Positions 23,775-35,765 of a stretch of DNA of 64,000 nt are shown piece by piece. The notes under the pieces were generated by a model. That model saw only the letters and a program-made list of their open reading frames with translations. It was not told the DNA's origin and ran no database searches. The stretch's first letter is position 1. The number at the start of each line of letters is the position of its first letter. Location: assembly GCA_030686995.1 (NCBI GenBank), contig CM060697.1, forward strand, positions 104,779,272 to 104,843,271, in the 5' to 3' direction. Made by a program: the position numbers and the translations under genes. Source of the stretch: Artemisia argyi. Lineage: Eukaryota; Streptophyta; Magnoliopsida; Asterales; Asteraceae.

Positions 23775-24112
23775 TGTAGGACCGTAGAACAACCTAAATC
23801 ACTATTGAATCAAGCTTAAACCTAGAGAGAGAAAGTAAGTAGAGAGAGAGAGTGGATGGGATCTCCTAGTGTGTGTAAATGAAAGACAATGTTATTACCT
23901 AAGAGAACCAACCTCTCAAATGAGGTTTACAAGAGTATTTATACTCAAAGTCTAGGGCTTCACATATCTTTGACCTTATTACATAACTAGCCCTTAGACT
24001 TTATAAAATCATGAAAACTAAACATAAACTTCATCATAATGATATTCTAATGCAACCTATTACTACACATTAATGACCGACACTTTTTATAAATAAAAAT
24101 ACGATTCTAACA
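23775..24112 (-). repeat. 3' LTR of the copia element
   Basis: 338 bp, minus-strand tgttagaatc...cctaca, paired with 35423-35760. It contains the TATA-like tataaata at 23943-23936 and a ct/ga microsatellite near 23840. On the internal side the minus strand reads acttatggggagatt before the LTR, a plausible polypurine tract. Confidence 0.9.
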
Positions 24113-26642
24113 ATCTCCCCATAAGTGTTGGTCATTGAGGTTGTGCGACGTCATCATCTTTGTCTTAAACTTTATCATTCATAGCTCTTGACGTCTTTAA
24201 GAATCACTAGATGAATCATAGTTCCAGTTCATCATGCTTCATTGTTGTTGAAGTGATCCGATGATGTCATCTGCCTTTCGTCACTTCTGTGTTTGTGGTG
24301 GTTGTCTGCCATTCCAACATGCACATACGTCTTAAGTCTTTGTGATACATGCATTTGTTGTTTCCGTTCTTTCACTTTGATCTTTGTCACTTTACTTTGT
24401 AGATTCTTCTTTTTGGCATAGAATCTTTCTTTGACTGTTGCTATCCTTTGATCTTTGTGAGAACTTTCCTTTGACTTTGTGATGCATGTATGAGCATGTG
24501 GAATCTTTCGCCATGGAGATGATGTATAGCTGCAGGTAAACAGTTAGCAATAAACAACCGGTACTTACAGATAAGGAATTAGAGATCGTCAACAGCATAG
24601 TGTGAAGACTCCTTCTAACCCTTACCATGGCCGTTCCCATATCAGATACTCCCGAAAGAGCTTACGAGACCTACTAAGTAGCTCAATGACCGGGTGAGTC
24701 GCTGGGGATCACTCCACGACTGTAGACCGTTTGAAACCACCGCGAACACTAAGCGTAACCCATAAAGAATTACCGAAGTGACCTGCTGTCAGGGATGCTT
24801 GATGTTGACCCTGGCAGGAATTTCCGTTCAATCATTGAGAAACTACATAAGTAAATTCTCTCATAAACGTTCTCGGCAGATTGATAAGATCTGCGTAGGA
24901 CTCTTAAGTTTACATCTGGCATCCTTAATGATGAACAACCAGTGTAGAAATATCATGTGTTCCTATGAGATCTTTTGATGAATCTCGGGGCTCTAGACTC
25001 GATAAGTGCACATTTGGTTTCCTATGCGGAGATTAGGGAGAGGTCTCCTGCTTCAATATCAACCATCTCTAAGAGACAGATTGATAGATTACACTGGTTC
25101 CCCGTGAGAATGAAACAAGCTCTTTTAAGAGAACTTGAGTGGCTAGAAGGTTTAGTGCAGTGCGTCACTGGGTCCATGACGTCTTTATCTTCAATACCGG
25201 TGTCACCTTAGTAACAACCAGTAGCATATGAATTGAACCCGGTGTCTGCCCTAAGGTTGAACATATGGAGGGCTATTTCTTTTCACCCTTTTTCATAACT
25301 TTTCTTTTTAATTCTTCAACCCCTTCTTTCTCCTTTCTCATTTTCTCCTTTTTTCAATCATACCTAAGGACTTCTAATTCTAATATATTGGAATTGTCCT
25401 TGGGTAGATCCCTCCGGCTCTGGCGGATCATAGGACGGTTTTCCCTAACCTTAGTCACCTTAGAACTCCATGAATCCTATAATTGCCATGAAACCTTTGA
25501 TTGAAAATCTCTCAAAGTGTTTATGAATATAAACACATTTTTGTTGACTCTTTGAGAGTTTTTGTTTCTTTTGAAGGACTCCCCCTTCACATGTGCTCAT
25601 GAATTTTTTAAGAAATTTGCACATGCGTGAGGAGTTTGCACTTTTTGAATTGATCCACTTTCAGTGAACATGACCGATTCGAGACACGCTTACATCACTA
25701 GTTAGACTAGCTTGAAGTTATTACCCGTCCTGGTCAAGTCCAAAGAAAGTCTCTCGATACTGTACATTCTACTCAGACAAGTCCTATTCGAGACATGCTT
25801 ACATCACTAGTTAGACTAGCTTGAAATTATTACCCTTCCAGGACAAGTCTTTTCGATTACTGACATTTTAAGCTTCGTCAATTCATTGGTACATTCTGAG
25901 TCTAGCTCTTTTGAGATTCAGTCACAAGCTTTGAACACATTTTAATCATGTCTTCTCCCCCTCAAAAATAGCATATTGTGATATTTTTGATATCAACTGA
26001 TTAAGAAAAAGCTTTTGGAGAGAAAGACAGATTTCATTTTGCATGAATTCGGAACAATTTTGTTTTTGTACTCCCCCTTAATGATAGCACATTTGAAAAT
26101 CAATTAAGGGTTTAGAGGGAGTTTTCTTGAGCACTAATTTTGAGAGATTATGAGAAATCTTTGGAACAATCTTTAAAAAGTGCTTCAAGAAATATGTTTG
26201 AAAACGAGTTTATGTTTGAAATCCTTTTCGTTTGTTTAGACTCGAACTTTTTGAAAAAGATTTCGTACTTGAAAATACGAGTCCTTGATTTGAAATAATC
26301 AGAAGTCATTGTTTAAGCTCGGGTTTCGTACTGAAGTATACGAAAGCCATCGTGAAGAAAGTTTTGAGAAACGACATGTTTTTAGAAAAACATATAAAGA
26401 ACTCCCGTTCAAGCATCTGTACATGTCCGTATCATTTTTGAATGACATTTCTAGAAACGTACAGAATATTGATTTATACGAGAGACATGTCGTGAGAAGA
26501 ATATTTTTAGATTTTTGGATTTTATATAGTTTTTGTATTTTTTGAAATTTTATATTTTTGTATTTTGTTTTTGTTGGTTTTTCAAATTTTGTATTTTGTT
26601 TTTTCAAAATTATTTACAACGAAGCGATTTTGAAAACATTTT
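24113..26642 (-). other. Long non-coding 3' region of the copia element
   Basis: About 2.5 kb lies between the RNase H stop and the 3' LTR without a recognisable protein on either strand. In some plant copia lineages this place holds an env-like frame; here the frames are short and featureless. A direct duplication is present: 'cttacatcactagttagactagcttgaa.ttattaccc' occurs at about 25689-25727 and 25799-25835. Bases 25265-25360 and 26520-26600 are T-rich. Confidence 0.6.
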
Positions 26643-27425
26643 TCAAGAAGATTCGAGAAGACGTTCTAGCTCCTCAGGAGTTAGGCTTCGCATGCCAATT
26701 CGTCGAACAAAGTAGTCAAACCTTTCTTTTGGAAGGGCTTTAGTAAATAGATCGGCGAGTTGGTAATCAGTCTTAACGAAAAATAATTCAACAGTACCCT
26801 CTTCCACGTGTTCTTTGATGAAATGGTAGCGGACTTTGATATGCTTCGTCTTAGAGTGATGTACGGGATTGCACGAGATGGCTATGGCACTTTTTGAGTC
26901 ACAATACATAGGTATTTTGTCAAACGTAAAGCCATAATCTGTGAGCTGTGTCCTCATCCAAAGAACTTGGGCACAACACGCAGATAGAGACACATACTCG
27001 GCTTCGGTGGTTGATAGCGCAGTACAATCTTGTTTCTTTGACGACCAGCTTACTAGCTTTTCACCCAAAAATTGTGCTCCACCTGATGTACTTTTTGTTG
27101 TAACTTGATCTCCTGCATGGTCGGCATCTGAAAAGGCTGTTAGATTAAACCCCGAATCCTTCGGATACCAAAGTCCCATGTTAATGGTTCTTCGTAGGTA
27201 CCGAAAGATCCTTTTAACCTCTTTGAGGTGAAGTTCGGTAGGCTTTGCCTGAAACCGTGCTAACAAACAAACAGCAAATTGAATATCAGGTCGACTAGCA
27301 GTTAAGTACATGAGAGAACCGATCATGCTCTGATATTTTTTCGGATCGACGGCTTTCCCAAACAAATCAGCATCAATTTTTGGTGAAGTGACCATTGGAG
27401 TACCAACAGAATCACAATTTTCCAT
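26643..27425 (-). pseudogene. RNase H domain of the copia element
   Basis: This 260-codon stretch follows the RT in a shifted frame. It contains KKYQSMIGSLMYLTASRPDI (end of the RT connection), then the RNase H core: AFSDADHAGDQVTTKSTSG with the catalytic Asp of SDAD, LSTTEAEYVSLS with the catalytic Glu, and MYCDSKSAIAISCNPVHHSK with the third catalytic Asp. The ADLFTKALPKERFD motif is the usual C-terminus. It degrades the RNA of the RNA:DNA hybrid. It overlaps the RT frame by a few bases at 27412-27425, where one indel breaks the polyprotein. Confidence 0.9.
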
Positions 27426-28236
27426 TCCATGTTTTTTGCAAAATCTCTATTGTATATTTAGCTTGATTGATAAAAATACCACGAGGGGATTGATGTATTT
27501 GTAAACCAAGAAAGAATTTTAGTTCCCCCATCATGAACATTTCAAATTTGCTTTTCATGAGATTTTCAAAATGTTTTGAATGGTTAGGATTCGTTGATCC
27601 AAAAATTATGTCGTCCACGTAAATTTGAACGATCAAAATGTCATCTTTGAATTTTTTGATAAACAAGGTGTCATCAACCGTTCCTTTTGTGAAATTGTTT
27701 TTTAGCAAGAAAGATGATAGTTCGTCATACCACGCTCTTGGAGCTTGTTTTAAACCATAGATGGCTTTCTTAAGCTTGTAGACGTAGTCTGGATGATCTT
27801 TGTCGATGAATCCCTCTGGCTGACTCACATACACTTCGTCTTTCAGAGTTCCATTCAAGAAAGCTGTCTTAATGTCCATCTGATAGACTGTGATGTTTTT
27901 GTGAGCTGCATAGGCTAAGAAAATCCGGACTGCTTCAAGTCTAGCTACAGGCGCGAATGATTCTTCGAAATCTATCCCTTCTTCTTGTGGATATCCTTTA
28001 GCCACGAGACGAGCTTTGTTACGAATTACAGTCATTTCCTCATCTAGTTTGTTCTTCCACAACCACTTGAGATCAAGAACGCGTTTATCAAGTGGTCGTT
28101 CAACAAGTTCCCAACTATCATGTAACAGGTATTGAAGAAGTTCATCCTGCATCGCTTCTATCCAAGGGTATTCTGCCATTGCTTCCCGAATGTTCTTTGG
28201 TTCTTTGAGGCTGATTGAGCAAATATAAATGCACAA
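27412..28236 (-). pseudogene. Reverse transcriptase of the copia element
   Basis: RVT_2-type RT. It starts with [21 protein letters not shown] and [20 protein letters not shown], continues through [65 protein letters not shown], and the catalytic [11 protein letters not shown] at about residue 212. It ends at [20 protein letters not shown]. All catalytic aspartates are present. The frame stays open upstream to 28236 and joins the integrase tail through a linker at 28350-28703. The 3' end is lost by a frameshift into the RNase H frame. Confidence 0.92.
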
Positions 28237-28349
28237 TTCGAGATCAGTGGCAAGTTGTCTCCTCGTCTGAACTGGCTTTGAAGGTTCACCAATAACTTGT
28301 TCTATTGGATGGTCTTTTGTCCATTGAAACGTAGAAGGGTACCTTAGGT

Positions 28350-29320
28350 TTAACGTATGTGTGTTAGACGGTTCATGTAACCTTGAAGAAATTCAGCAGA
28401 GTCTGTTGCAAACGGGTTTTCAAATACTTCTTCTCCTTCTTCTAACGCAACATCGTTTGAATTATTTGTCGGTTCTTCTTGAAAATTTGTGTTTTGATTT
28501 TGCTCATCAACTCTTGGTAGTTCAGTTTCAAGTACTGGAGTGGCTTGAGTAGATGTAGATGATGTTGAGGTAGTTGGTGCTTCAGCTTCGATTGTTGTAG
28601 ATGCATCCAGTGGTGGTGGTGGTGGTTGATGGTTGTGAGCGGGTGCAGCGAAATGTTGTTGAGATGCATTTGTTGAAGATCCACCATAGTATTCATCAAA
28701 CATTAACTCGAAGAAATTTTCCAGTTCTTGTTCTGAAGGTTTGCCCGTGTTTGTTGATGAGCTCCGTTAGGCACGAGTCCTGAACTGATGTGTCCAGAAG
28801 TCTGACTGTTTGGTGCGGGTCCTAATCTGGTTTGATTAGAAGCCATCGGATTAAGCGCGGGTTCTAGAGCGTATCTCTCAGAAGTCATTTGTGAAATTTC
28901 GTCAAACTTCACATTCATCGTCTCCATTATCCTTTTAGTTCTTCGATTATACACCCTGAATGCCCTCGAGTTTTCTGAATATCCAATGAAGATTCCAATA
29001 TCACCCTTAGCTTTCAACTTTCCTAGATCTTCTCTGTCGTTCGTCGGATAGCACAAAGCGCCAAACACGTGAAGGTAAGAGATGTCAGGTTTTCGGTGAT
29101 TCACAAGCTCATATAGGGTTTTATTGAATCTTGGATGGATTAGGGATCGGTTTTGAGTAAAACAAGCAGTGGCAACAGCATCATCCCATAAGAAAAGTGG
29201 TGCACTAGAATAAATCAGCATTGTGCGAGTAGCTTCCACAAGAGTTCGATTTCTTCTTTCAACTACCCCATTCTGCTGTGGAAACAACTGATGTTTGGTG
29301 AGTGATTCCCACATCTTCAA
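28350..29320 (-). pseudogene. Integrase C-terminal half and Pro/Ser-rich linker of the copia element
   Basis: 28703-29320 carries the catalytic Glu segment QQNGVVERRNRTLVEATRTML, followed by FTQNRSLIHPRFNKTLYEL and the FGALCYPTNDREDLGKLKAK and FIGYSENSRAFRVYNRRT motifs typical of the copia integrase C-terminus. 28350-28703, in another frame, is a His/Pro/Thr-rich linker (NHQPPPPPLDASTT) with a Glu-rich end, which normally separates integrase from RT. One frameshift near 29335 separates this from the first half of integrase, and another near 28703. Confidence 0.85.
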
Positions 29321-29336
29321 AGTAGGTTCTTAACTC

Positions 29337-30137
29337 CTAATTAGTGAATTCTGTGCCATTATCTGTTCTTACAATCCTTACTGGAGCTTGAAGTAGAACT
29401 TGAATACGCTTCAGAAAGGTGATGATGGTACCTGGTGCTTCGTCTTTTGACCTCAGAAACTTTACCCAAGTATATCTTGAATAATCATCAACAATAACAA
29501 GAATATACTTCTTCCCATTAATGCTTTCAACTCTCATTGGGCCACATAAGTCCATATGCAACATATGTAACCTTGCTTCCGAACTAGGTACGGTTTTGGG
29601 TTTATATGATGCTCTTTTACTTTTTCCTTGTTCACATGATGGACATAGGTGTTCCTTGGTGTATTTGAACTTAGGAAGACCGGTGACGATGTTGTCTTTG
29701 GCTAACTTGTTGATGGTGTCGAAATTGAGATGGGATAATCTTCTATGCCACAGCCAGGACTTAGTTTCGGTTGCCCTTGTCATAAGACAAATTGGTGATG
29801 TAGAAGCCATTTGGTTGATGTCGATAGCATACAAGTTTGTACCACGATTACCAGTTAAGAGATCATCACCAACCAAATTTCTAATAAAAACCGTGTTTCT
29901 CCTGAATGCAACTTCTAAATCTGCAACATAAAACTGCCCAACTGAAAACAAATTATGTCCCAATCCTTCGACGTAGTAAACTCGAGTGATCAAAAAATTC
30001 CCAAACTGAAGATCTCCAAAACCCAGGATAGCTACTACATGATCATTTCCAAAGCGTACAGTTCCCATGAATTTCCAAATGAAATTGATCAGCAGCTTTA
30101 AGTTCCCGGTCATGTGCTTGGAGCAACCCGAGTCGAC
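29337..30137 (-). pseudogene. Protease and integrase N-terminal half of the copia element
   Basis: The copia protease signature VDSGCSKHMTGN lies at about 30137-30105, followed by VRFGNDHVVAILGFGDLQF and YYVEGLGHNLFSVGQF. The gag-pre-integrase zinc module has WLWHRRLSHLNFDTINKLA with two His and CPSCEQGKSKRASY with two Cys (HHCC). The integrase core follows: LHMDLCGPMRVESINGKKY with the first Asp, VDDYSRYTWVKFL, and VRIVRTDNGTEFTN with the second Asp. A TAA ends the frame at 29337-29339, and the catalytic Glu is in the next frame. Confidence 0.9.
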
Positions 30138-31387
30138 GATCCAAAGACATATTTCGACAACCTGCGAAGAACCGAAGATTTTGTATTTGGAAACCGTTTT
30201 GAATTTGGTTCCATTGGGTTAGGAGTAAAATCCATATCACACTCATAGAATGTTTCAACATGTTCAATTTGAACAACTTTCAATGTTCCATCCTGGAGAA
30301 TGAATTTTCTACCCATTGGTTTCCATACACAATACTTAAGATAGTTCCTAGGCATTTGGCTACTAGTGGTAGACCTAAAGCGTGCAACTAATCTTTCAAT
30401 AGATCTAGATCTAGGACTAGTTCCTTTTGGAACATTCTTCTGTTCAGGCGTAACATTCACATTCTTAGAAACACATTCATCATGAACATAATTAATTAAA
30501 CATTTCTTGCATGTCAAGCAAACAGAGTCATTACATGCATTAGAACCAGTACTCTCGACATTACATTCAGATGAAACATGTCTCTTATTAAAAAGCGATA
30601 AATTCCTAGGGTGTTCTTCTACTTTATTCTTGCTACTACTCGTAGAGGCAGGCGAGACTCTATTGTTCCTTGTATTGCTCCTAGGCTGTAGTCTGCTGCT
30701 CCTAGAGGTGCTTTCTAATCCTGTAGAAGTTGAGGCACACACATTAGGATTTATATTGTTGTCCTTTTTAGCATCACTAGACTCTTTAGAATTATCCTTT
30801 TTGCCCTCATAAGTCTCAGATGTGGAGGCAAACGCATTAGTGGGACTAATCCTAAAAAGGCCAGGTGCTATCACTTTTGGTGTTTCGACAACCGCTTTTC
30901 CTTTATCAACAATCTTTTCATTTTCACTTTTCTTGGGCAAGGGTGTTGGAGTGACTGGTTTTGTCAAATCCTTTTTCTCATCGACTTTTGGAGCAAACCT
31001 TGAAATTGACATTTTTGGTTTTTGAACCGTGTTTGAAACATTTGGTTTCTCCGAAGTCGACGGTTTTGCAAACTTAGTTTCCTCACCCTTCCCTTTTTGA
31101 CTTTCAAGCTGAGCCCTCAAAAGATCATTTTGCTCTTTTATTTTCTTTAATTCACGCTCATACGACAGTTTGTCATATTTGCATTCTTCGCTTTTTCGAT
31201 CAAGTTGTTTAAAATATGTCACATTTTCTTTTTCAAGCTTTATAAGAGCATTTTCATATTTTGAAACAATTTCGGAGGTCTCAGCTCTCAGTCTTTCATC
31301 GTCATGAACAGAATATGTTTGTAAAATAATGGACATAATATCAGTAGACAGAACTGCTTCGAAGAGAGAATCATTTAGGTTTTCCAA
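30110..31387 (-). pseudogene. Gag-protease linker region of the copia element
   Basis: A 425-codon open stretch with no enzyme motif. The first third is coiled-coil-like (Lys/Glu/Leu-rich, YERELKKIKEQNDLLRAQLE). The middle is Ser/Asn/Lys/Pro-rich. It then has a CLTCKKCLINYVHDEC Cys-rich motif and a WKPMGRKFILQDGTLKVVQI segment before the protease. Such a long linker with CLTCxxC is seen in several eudicot copia families. It is out of frame with both neighbours (shifts near 31430 and 30130). Confidence 0.7.
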
Positions 31388-31425
31388 AGCATTGATTTGC
31401 TCAAAAGATTCATTTGCCTTCTTTA

Positions 31426-33276
31426 TCAGGATTTGTGATCCGTGACGAAGTCAGCTGTTTCTTTCAAAAATGCTTGTTCAAAATGAATTACTCGAGCATG
31501 GATGTTATTAATTTGAGGAGCAAGTTCATTTTCGAGAATCTTTTTAAGCTGTAAATGAACCGTGGAATTCCAGTTGATCTCATTAAGTCTTGTTTTAGAT
31601 TCTAAAGTCGTTTTAAGTTGCCCAATTCTGGTTTTAAGATCATCAAGATATCCCCGTGCAGCACTTGTGCTAAAAGTGTTGTTTGAGGAAATTTGTTCCA
31701 AGTTAGAAATCGATTTGGAAGCAACTACTTTCTTAGAAAACATTTTTGAGAATGGTCGTTTTATGGAAAACACATATGGTTCTTTTTGTGGAACAAAAGT
31801 AATTCCCGAAAGTTTGTTCAATTTGTTGTAATCAATGGGTTTCAAATCCTTTTGTTTCAATTTAGAAATGCTCTCTTCGACATGTTCTATCGTTTGCACA
31901 GAATCCCGAACGACAGGAGGATCATGTTTGGTGTAAAAAACACTACCATTATACAAGACGTTCTGTTCTTCCTGAGCTTTCTTGAGATTACAAGGATTGT
32001 TGTTACCAAGAGCCATTTTGTGTTTCGTATGGTAAATCGGATTAGTTTGATTTGAAATCATTTTCATTGTTTGACTCGACTGACCCGACTTAACCACTAA
32101 TTCTTCTAGATGTTCAATCTTGTGTTCTGACTCTACGATTTCTTCCAAAAGTTTATCTTCTTTCTTTGCAAAGTCCTTTTTCAACTCATCCCTTTCTTTT
32201 TCAAGATTGGTGTAAGCTGTTTCTTGTTTTGAAAGTTGGTTTGTTAATTCAGAAATTTCTTGTTTTAAAGAGTTAATGGTTTTTGTTGAACTTATTTCAA
32301 GATTAGCAAACTTAGTTTTCCATTCCCTATCTTTAACAAGTAACTTCTTATAACCAATTTCAAATTCTGACTCGTGTTCTTTGTGAATTTGAAAACTTTT
32401 TGCATTTTCCTTGTATCTCTCAAGCTCAGTGGTCAATTTCTCATTCGCGGCCTTAACATCGCGATTGACCTTTTTCACTTTCTCTATTTCAATACCACAA
32501 TTATTTAATAATGATTCAAATAAAGCACGTGTTTCCTCATCATTCTCAGCATGCTGTGAAACGAAGCCTCCATTATGATTCACATCTGGAGTTGCTGAAG
32601 AAGTATTGCTACTACTTGGCGTGTCCAGGTATGTATCATAAATGGGTGCTTGCTTCTCAGAATGCTGTTCCTCATGAGGAGACATATCAAATATATCATT
32701 ATTATGACATGTGTTGAAATTTGATACCTCAGATGGTGCACTGGTGTCATAAACAGGAAGTGTGTCAGAATCCGTGTCATACTTAGCTTCCTGAAGATTC
32801 GCCATGAATATGCAGTTCGCATCGATATCCTCTCTGTCTTCCATTTCATCCATAAGAGCCATAAAATCATGTTCCTCTGCATTCAACTGAAACCCTGCCT
32901 TTTCTTTTTGTGCCAACAGTACTGCTTTCTGCAAATACTCTAGATCTTTCTTGTTCGGCTTAGTAGGACAGTTCCTTGCCATATGACCTACTCCTTGGCA
33001 GTTGAAACACTTTACCGGATTACCCTGATTCACATTTCCATAATTCCCAACAACTGGAGCTGCCACATTCCTATTCTGATTACCCATTGCATGATTACCA
33101 ACATTCTGACCCCTTTGATTTCCAACATGCTGACCCATCTGATTCCCTGCATACTGACCATACTGATTCCCTGCATACCGACCTGCATTCTGCATATTCT
33201 GATTACCCATGTTAATTCCAGTAGCATATCCTTGCTGATTCCCATAAACTCCAACCATTTGGCCTCCATTGCCCAT
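31426..33276 (-). pseudogene. Nucleocapsid zinc knuckle and long coiled-coil extension of copia gag
   Basis: 616 codons. The N-terminal ~85 residues are Gly/Asn/Gln repeats (GNQMGQHVGNQRGQNVGN). A CCHC zinc knuckle CFNCQGVGHMARNC follows at about residues 88-101, then KAVLLAQKEKAGFQLNAEEH and MALMDEMEDREDIDANCI, conserved in eudicot copia gags. Residues ~240-400 form a long predicted coiled coil (TTELERYKENAKSFQIHKEH; LSKQETAYTNLEKERDELKK), judged by eye from heptad-like Leu/Glu/Lys content. The extension is much longer than in Tnt1-type gags. The frame ends at 31426 with a stop. Confidence 0.82.
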
Positions 33277-33357
33277 ATTGAAACTCGGCTGAGCGATCTG
33301 CCTGTTGCGAGTATTCGATGAAATCCTTTGGTTGTTGTTTGTTGGTGTAGAATAGCG

Positions 33358-34346
33358 TCATTGGAATGCTTTAGTCAAAAAAGCAAACGCTTGTGTCAAG
33401 GCTACAGTAGCTTCATCATTGTCAGTGAATTCTGGTTCTTGGAAATGTGGGTATTGCTGTTGTGGAATAACATGTTGTTGCTGTGGGTAGAATTGTTGTT
33501 GGTAGACCGGTGTTGGTTGTTGAATGAAGGATGGTTGCAAGTAGTTGTGAGTGGAAGATGATGATGGTTGTTGTTGTGTGTTCACTGGTATAGGTGTTGG
33601 TGTATCAGCCATTAATGCTAGAGGATCATGCTTTTTTGCTAGTAATTCAGCTCTTACTTCATTAGCTTCATCTTGATTTTGCTTCAAGAAGTCATACACT
33701 TGATCATAAGTCACTTCATGCAAATTCTTTGTCTGATAAACAATAGTGACATATCTTCCCCATTCTTGTTGTAACTCATTCAGAAAAATGGTGTTGTTAG
33801 CAATATTTGTCTGACTGAGGTTGTGTCTTGATAAATCATTCATGATCTTACAGAATCTGTGGTAGTACGTCTCTATGGATTCACCAGGAATTGAAGTAAA
33901 CTTGCTAAGTTCCTTAAGCAATTGTGTTTCCATTTCCTGTTTCCCGATGTCTGTCCCATACATTAACCTCTTGACTCTTTCCCAGACTGCATGAGCACTT
34001 ACTTCACTGTCAATAGTAGCATAAATGGTTTCAGGTAAACCAAGAACGACATAATGAAATGCCTGATCATTAGCTTCAATCTGTTTTCTGTCTTCCACAG
34101 TGTATTCAGTCTCATTCTATTCTCTGTAGTATGGTTGTACTGGGGGGTACCATTTGGATCACCAGGGTCTAGTACTTGTGATGGTTTGAAGGGTCCATCC
34201 ACAATGGATTTGATGAGAAGACTTCCATTTGTTTTGCTCTTAAGATAACGCATCATACGACTAGCCCACTGTGAGTATCCACCATTTGACAGCATGGGAG
34301 GTCGGTTTTCGGCACCGGCAGCATGAATATCTTGTTGTGTTGCCAT
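33358..34346 (-). pseudogene. Gag capsid domain of the copia element
   Basis: Starts at the ATG at 34346 (MATQQDIHAAGAENRPPML). The UBN2-type capsid domain follows, with YSQWASRMMRYLKSK and, after a frameshift near 34100, ANDQAFHYVVLGLPETIYAT, AHAVWERVKRLMYGTDIGKQ, SIETYYHRFCKIMNDL and QEWGRYVTIVYQTKNL. The tail is Gln/Pro-rich (QQQFYPQQQHVIPQQQ). A TGA at 33358-33360 stops it just before the Gly/Asn repeats of the nucleocapsid. The capsid would assemble the virus-like particle in the cytoplasm. Confidence 0.87.
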
Positions 34347-35422
34347 GGATTGACTTCTAAGTGAAAAGTTGTTCTTAGGATCTTTTGAAAGATAACAAAG
34401 GTTGTTGTTGTAGATTAGATGTTTTGGTGAAGTTGAAAAACGATCTCGGTTGATATTTTGTGATTTCAAATTTTCCCTCCAAAAAAATGAATACGAAAAT
34501 TTTCTTTCTCAAAATTTGAAAATCTCAAAGAAATACAATTCTAAGGTTACCAGAAAAATTTGAGTTTCAAAAATTTTTCCGTCAAATTTTACCGAAAAAT
34601 TTTGAATTTTGGCCTAAAAATTTGAATTTCGGACCAAAATTTTCAACGTTATACCAAACTTTGAATCTCGCGTAAAAATTGAACGTTAAGTCTCGTGTAA
34701 AAAATAAATTTTACTAACTCGATAGGATTGTGATTGTCTAACTCGGTAGGATTATCAATTCAAACTCGGTATGACATAAAATGTTCAAACTCGGTAAGTC
34801 TTATAGATGTCCAAACTCGGTAACTTATGTTGTTTAACTAACTCGGTAAGATTAAAGGCAGACTTAACTCGGTAAGATTTAAGGAATTCCTAACTCTGTA
34901 AAGTGAATTGAGTTGGGCAGAGTTTCCCCTTAGTATTAGCCACACACAACCTAACTCGATAAACGATTAGGTAAAAAGGCTAACTCGCCAATCTTTGAGT
35001 CCTAACTCGATAAGAAACTTATAGAACCAAACTCGATAGAAATCCCTAACACGGTAAGTTTTTATCCTAACTCGATAAGATTTTTAACCCAAACTCGATA
35101 AGTCAAAATACCTAACTCGATAGAAAATCCAAACTCGATAGAAAATCACCCTAACTCGAAAAAAATTTCCTAACTCGAAAAGTTGAGAAATCCAAACTCG
35201 ATAGAACTGAAACCTAACTCGAAAGAAAAAATTTCAAACTCGCTAAGTTTTAACAATCCTAACTCACTAAAAATACACCCCTAACTCGAAAAAAAAAATT
35301 ACCTAACTCGTAAATGTGGCGATGAACAGTAACCTAGAATCATAAAATCACTTTTATACCAACTTTTTCAACCAAATCAAACCTAAAACAACCTATATTA
35401 TCCCTAGGAGATTGATACCACT
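34347..35422 (-). promoter_or_regulatory. Untranslated leader of the copia element with an 'aactcgata' motif array and PBS
   Basis: Between PBS and gag there is about 1.07 kb without coding. From about 34717 to 35325 the plus strand carries roughly 30 dispersed copies of aactcgata/aactcggta or close variants (minus-strand taccgagtt/tatcgagtt). Spacing is irregular, 12-35 bp, with unrelated filler. The PBS is at about 35420-35405: the minus strand after the LTR reads tggtatcaatctcc, of which tggtatca matches the complement of initiator-Met tRNA, the usual copia primer. Confidence 0.75.
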
Positions 35423-35760
35423 TGTAGGATTGTAGAACAACCTAAATCACTATTGAATCAAGCTTAAACCTAGAGAGAGAAAGTAAGTAGAGAGAGAGTG
35501 TGGATGGGATCTCCTAGTGTGTGTAAATGAAAGACAATGTTATTACCTAAGAGAACCAACCTCTCAAATGAGGTTTACAAGAGTATTTATACTCAAAGTC
35601 TAGGGCTTCACATATCTTTGACCTTATTACATAACTAGCCCTTAGACTTTATAAAATCATGAAAACTAAACATAAACTTCATCATAATGATATTCTAATG
35701 CAACATATTACTACACATTAATGACCGACACTTTTTATAAATAAAAATACGATTCTAACA
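35423..35760 (-). repeat. 5' LTR of the copia element with TATA box
   Basis: 338 bp, minus-strand tgttagaatc...cctaca. The minus strand carries tataaata at 35591-35584 inside the palindrome gagtataaatactc, a good core promoter candidate about 160 bp before the LTR end. The right TSD copy taaac is at 35761-35765. Confidence 0.9.
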
Positions 35761-35765
35761 TAAAC

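Larger units (their letters stand above)
23775..35760 (-). mobile_element. Ty1/copia retrotransposon, young but frame-broken
   Basis: Minus-strand order is 5' LTR, initiator-Met-type PBS, motif-array leader, gag with zinc knuckle, protease, integrase, RT, RNase H, long 3' non-coding part, purine tract and 3' LTR. Integrase before RT defines Ty1/copia. The two 338-bp LTRs differ at four positions by my count (1.2%), and the 5-bp TSD taaac is perfect. The polyprotein nevertheless has several frameshifts and stops. It sits in an intron of the Helitron RPA gene in the same orientation. Confidence 0.9.
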
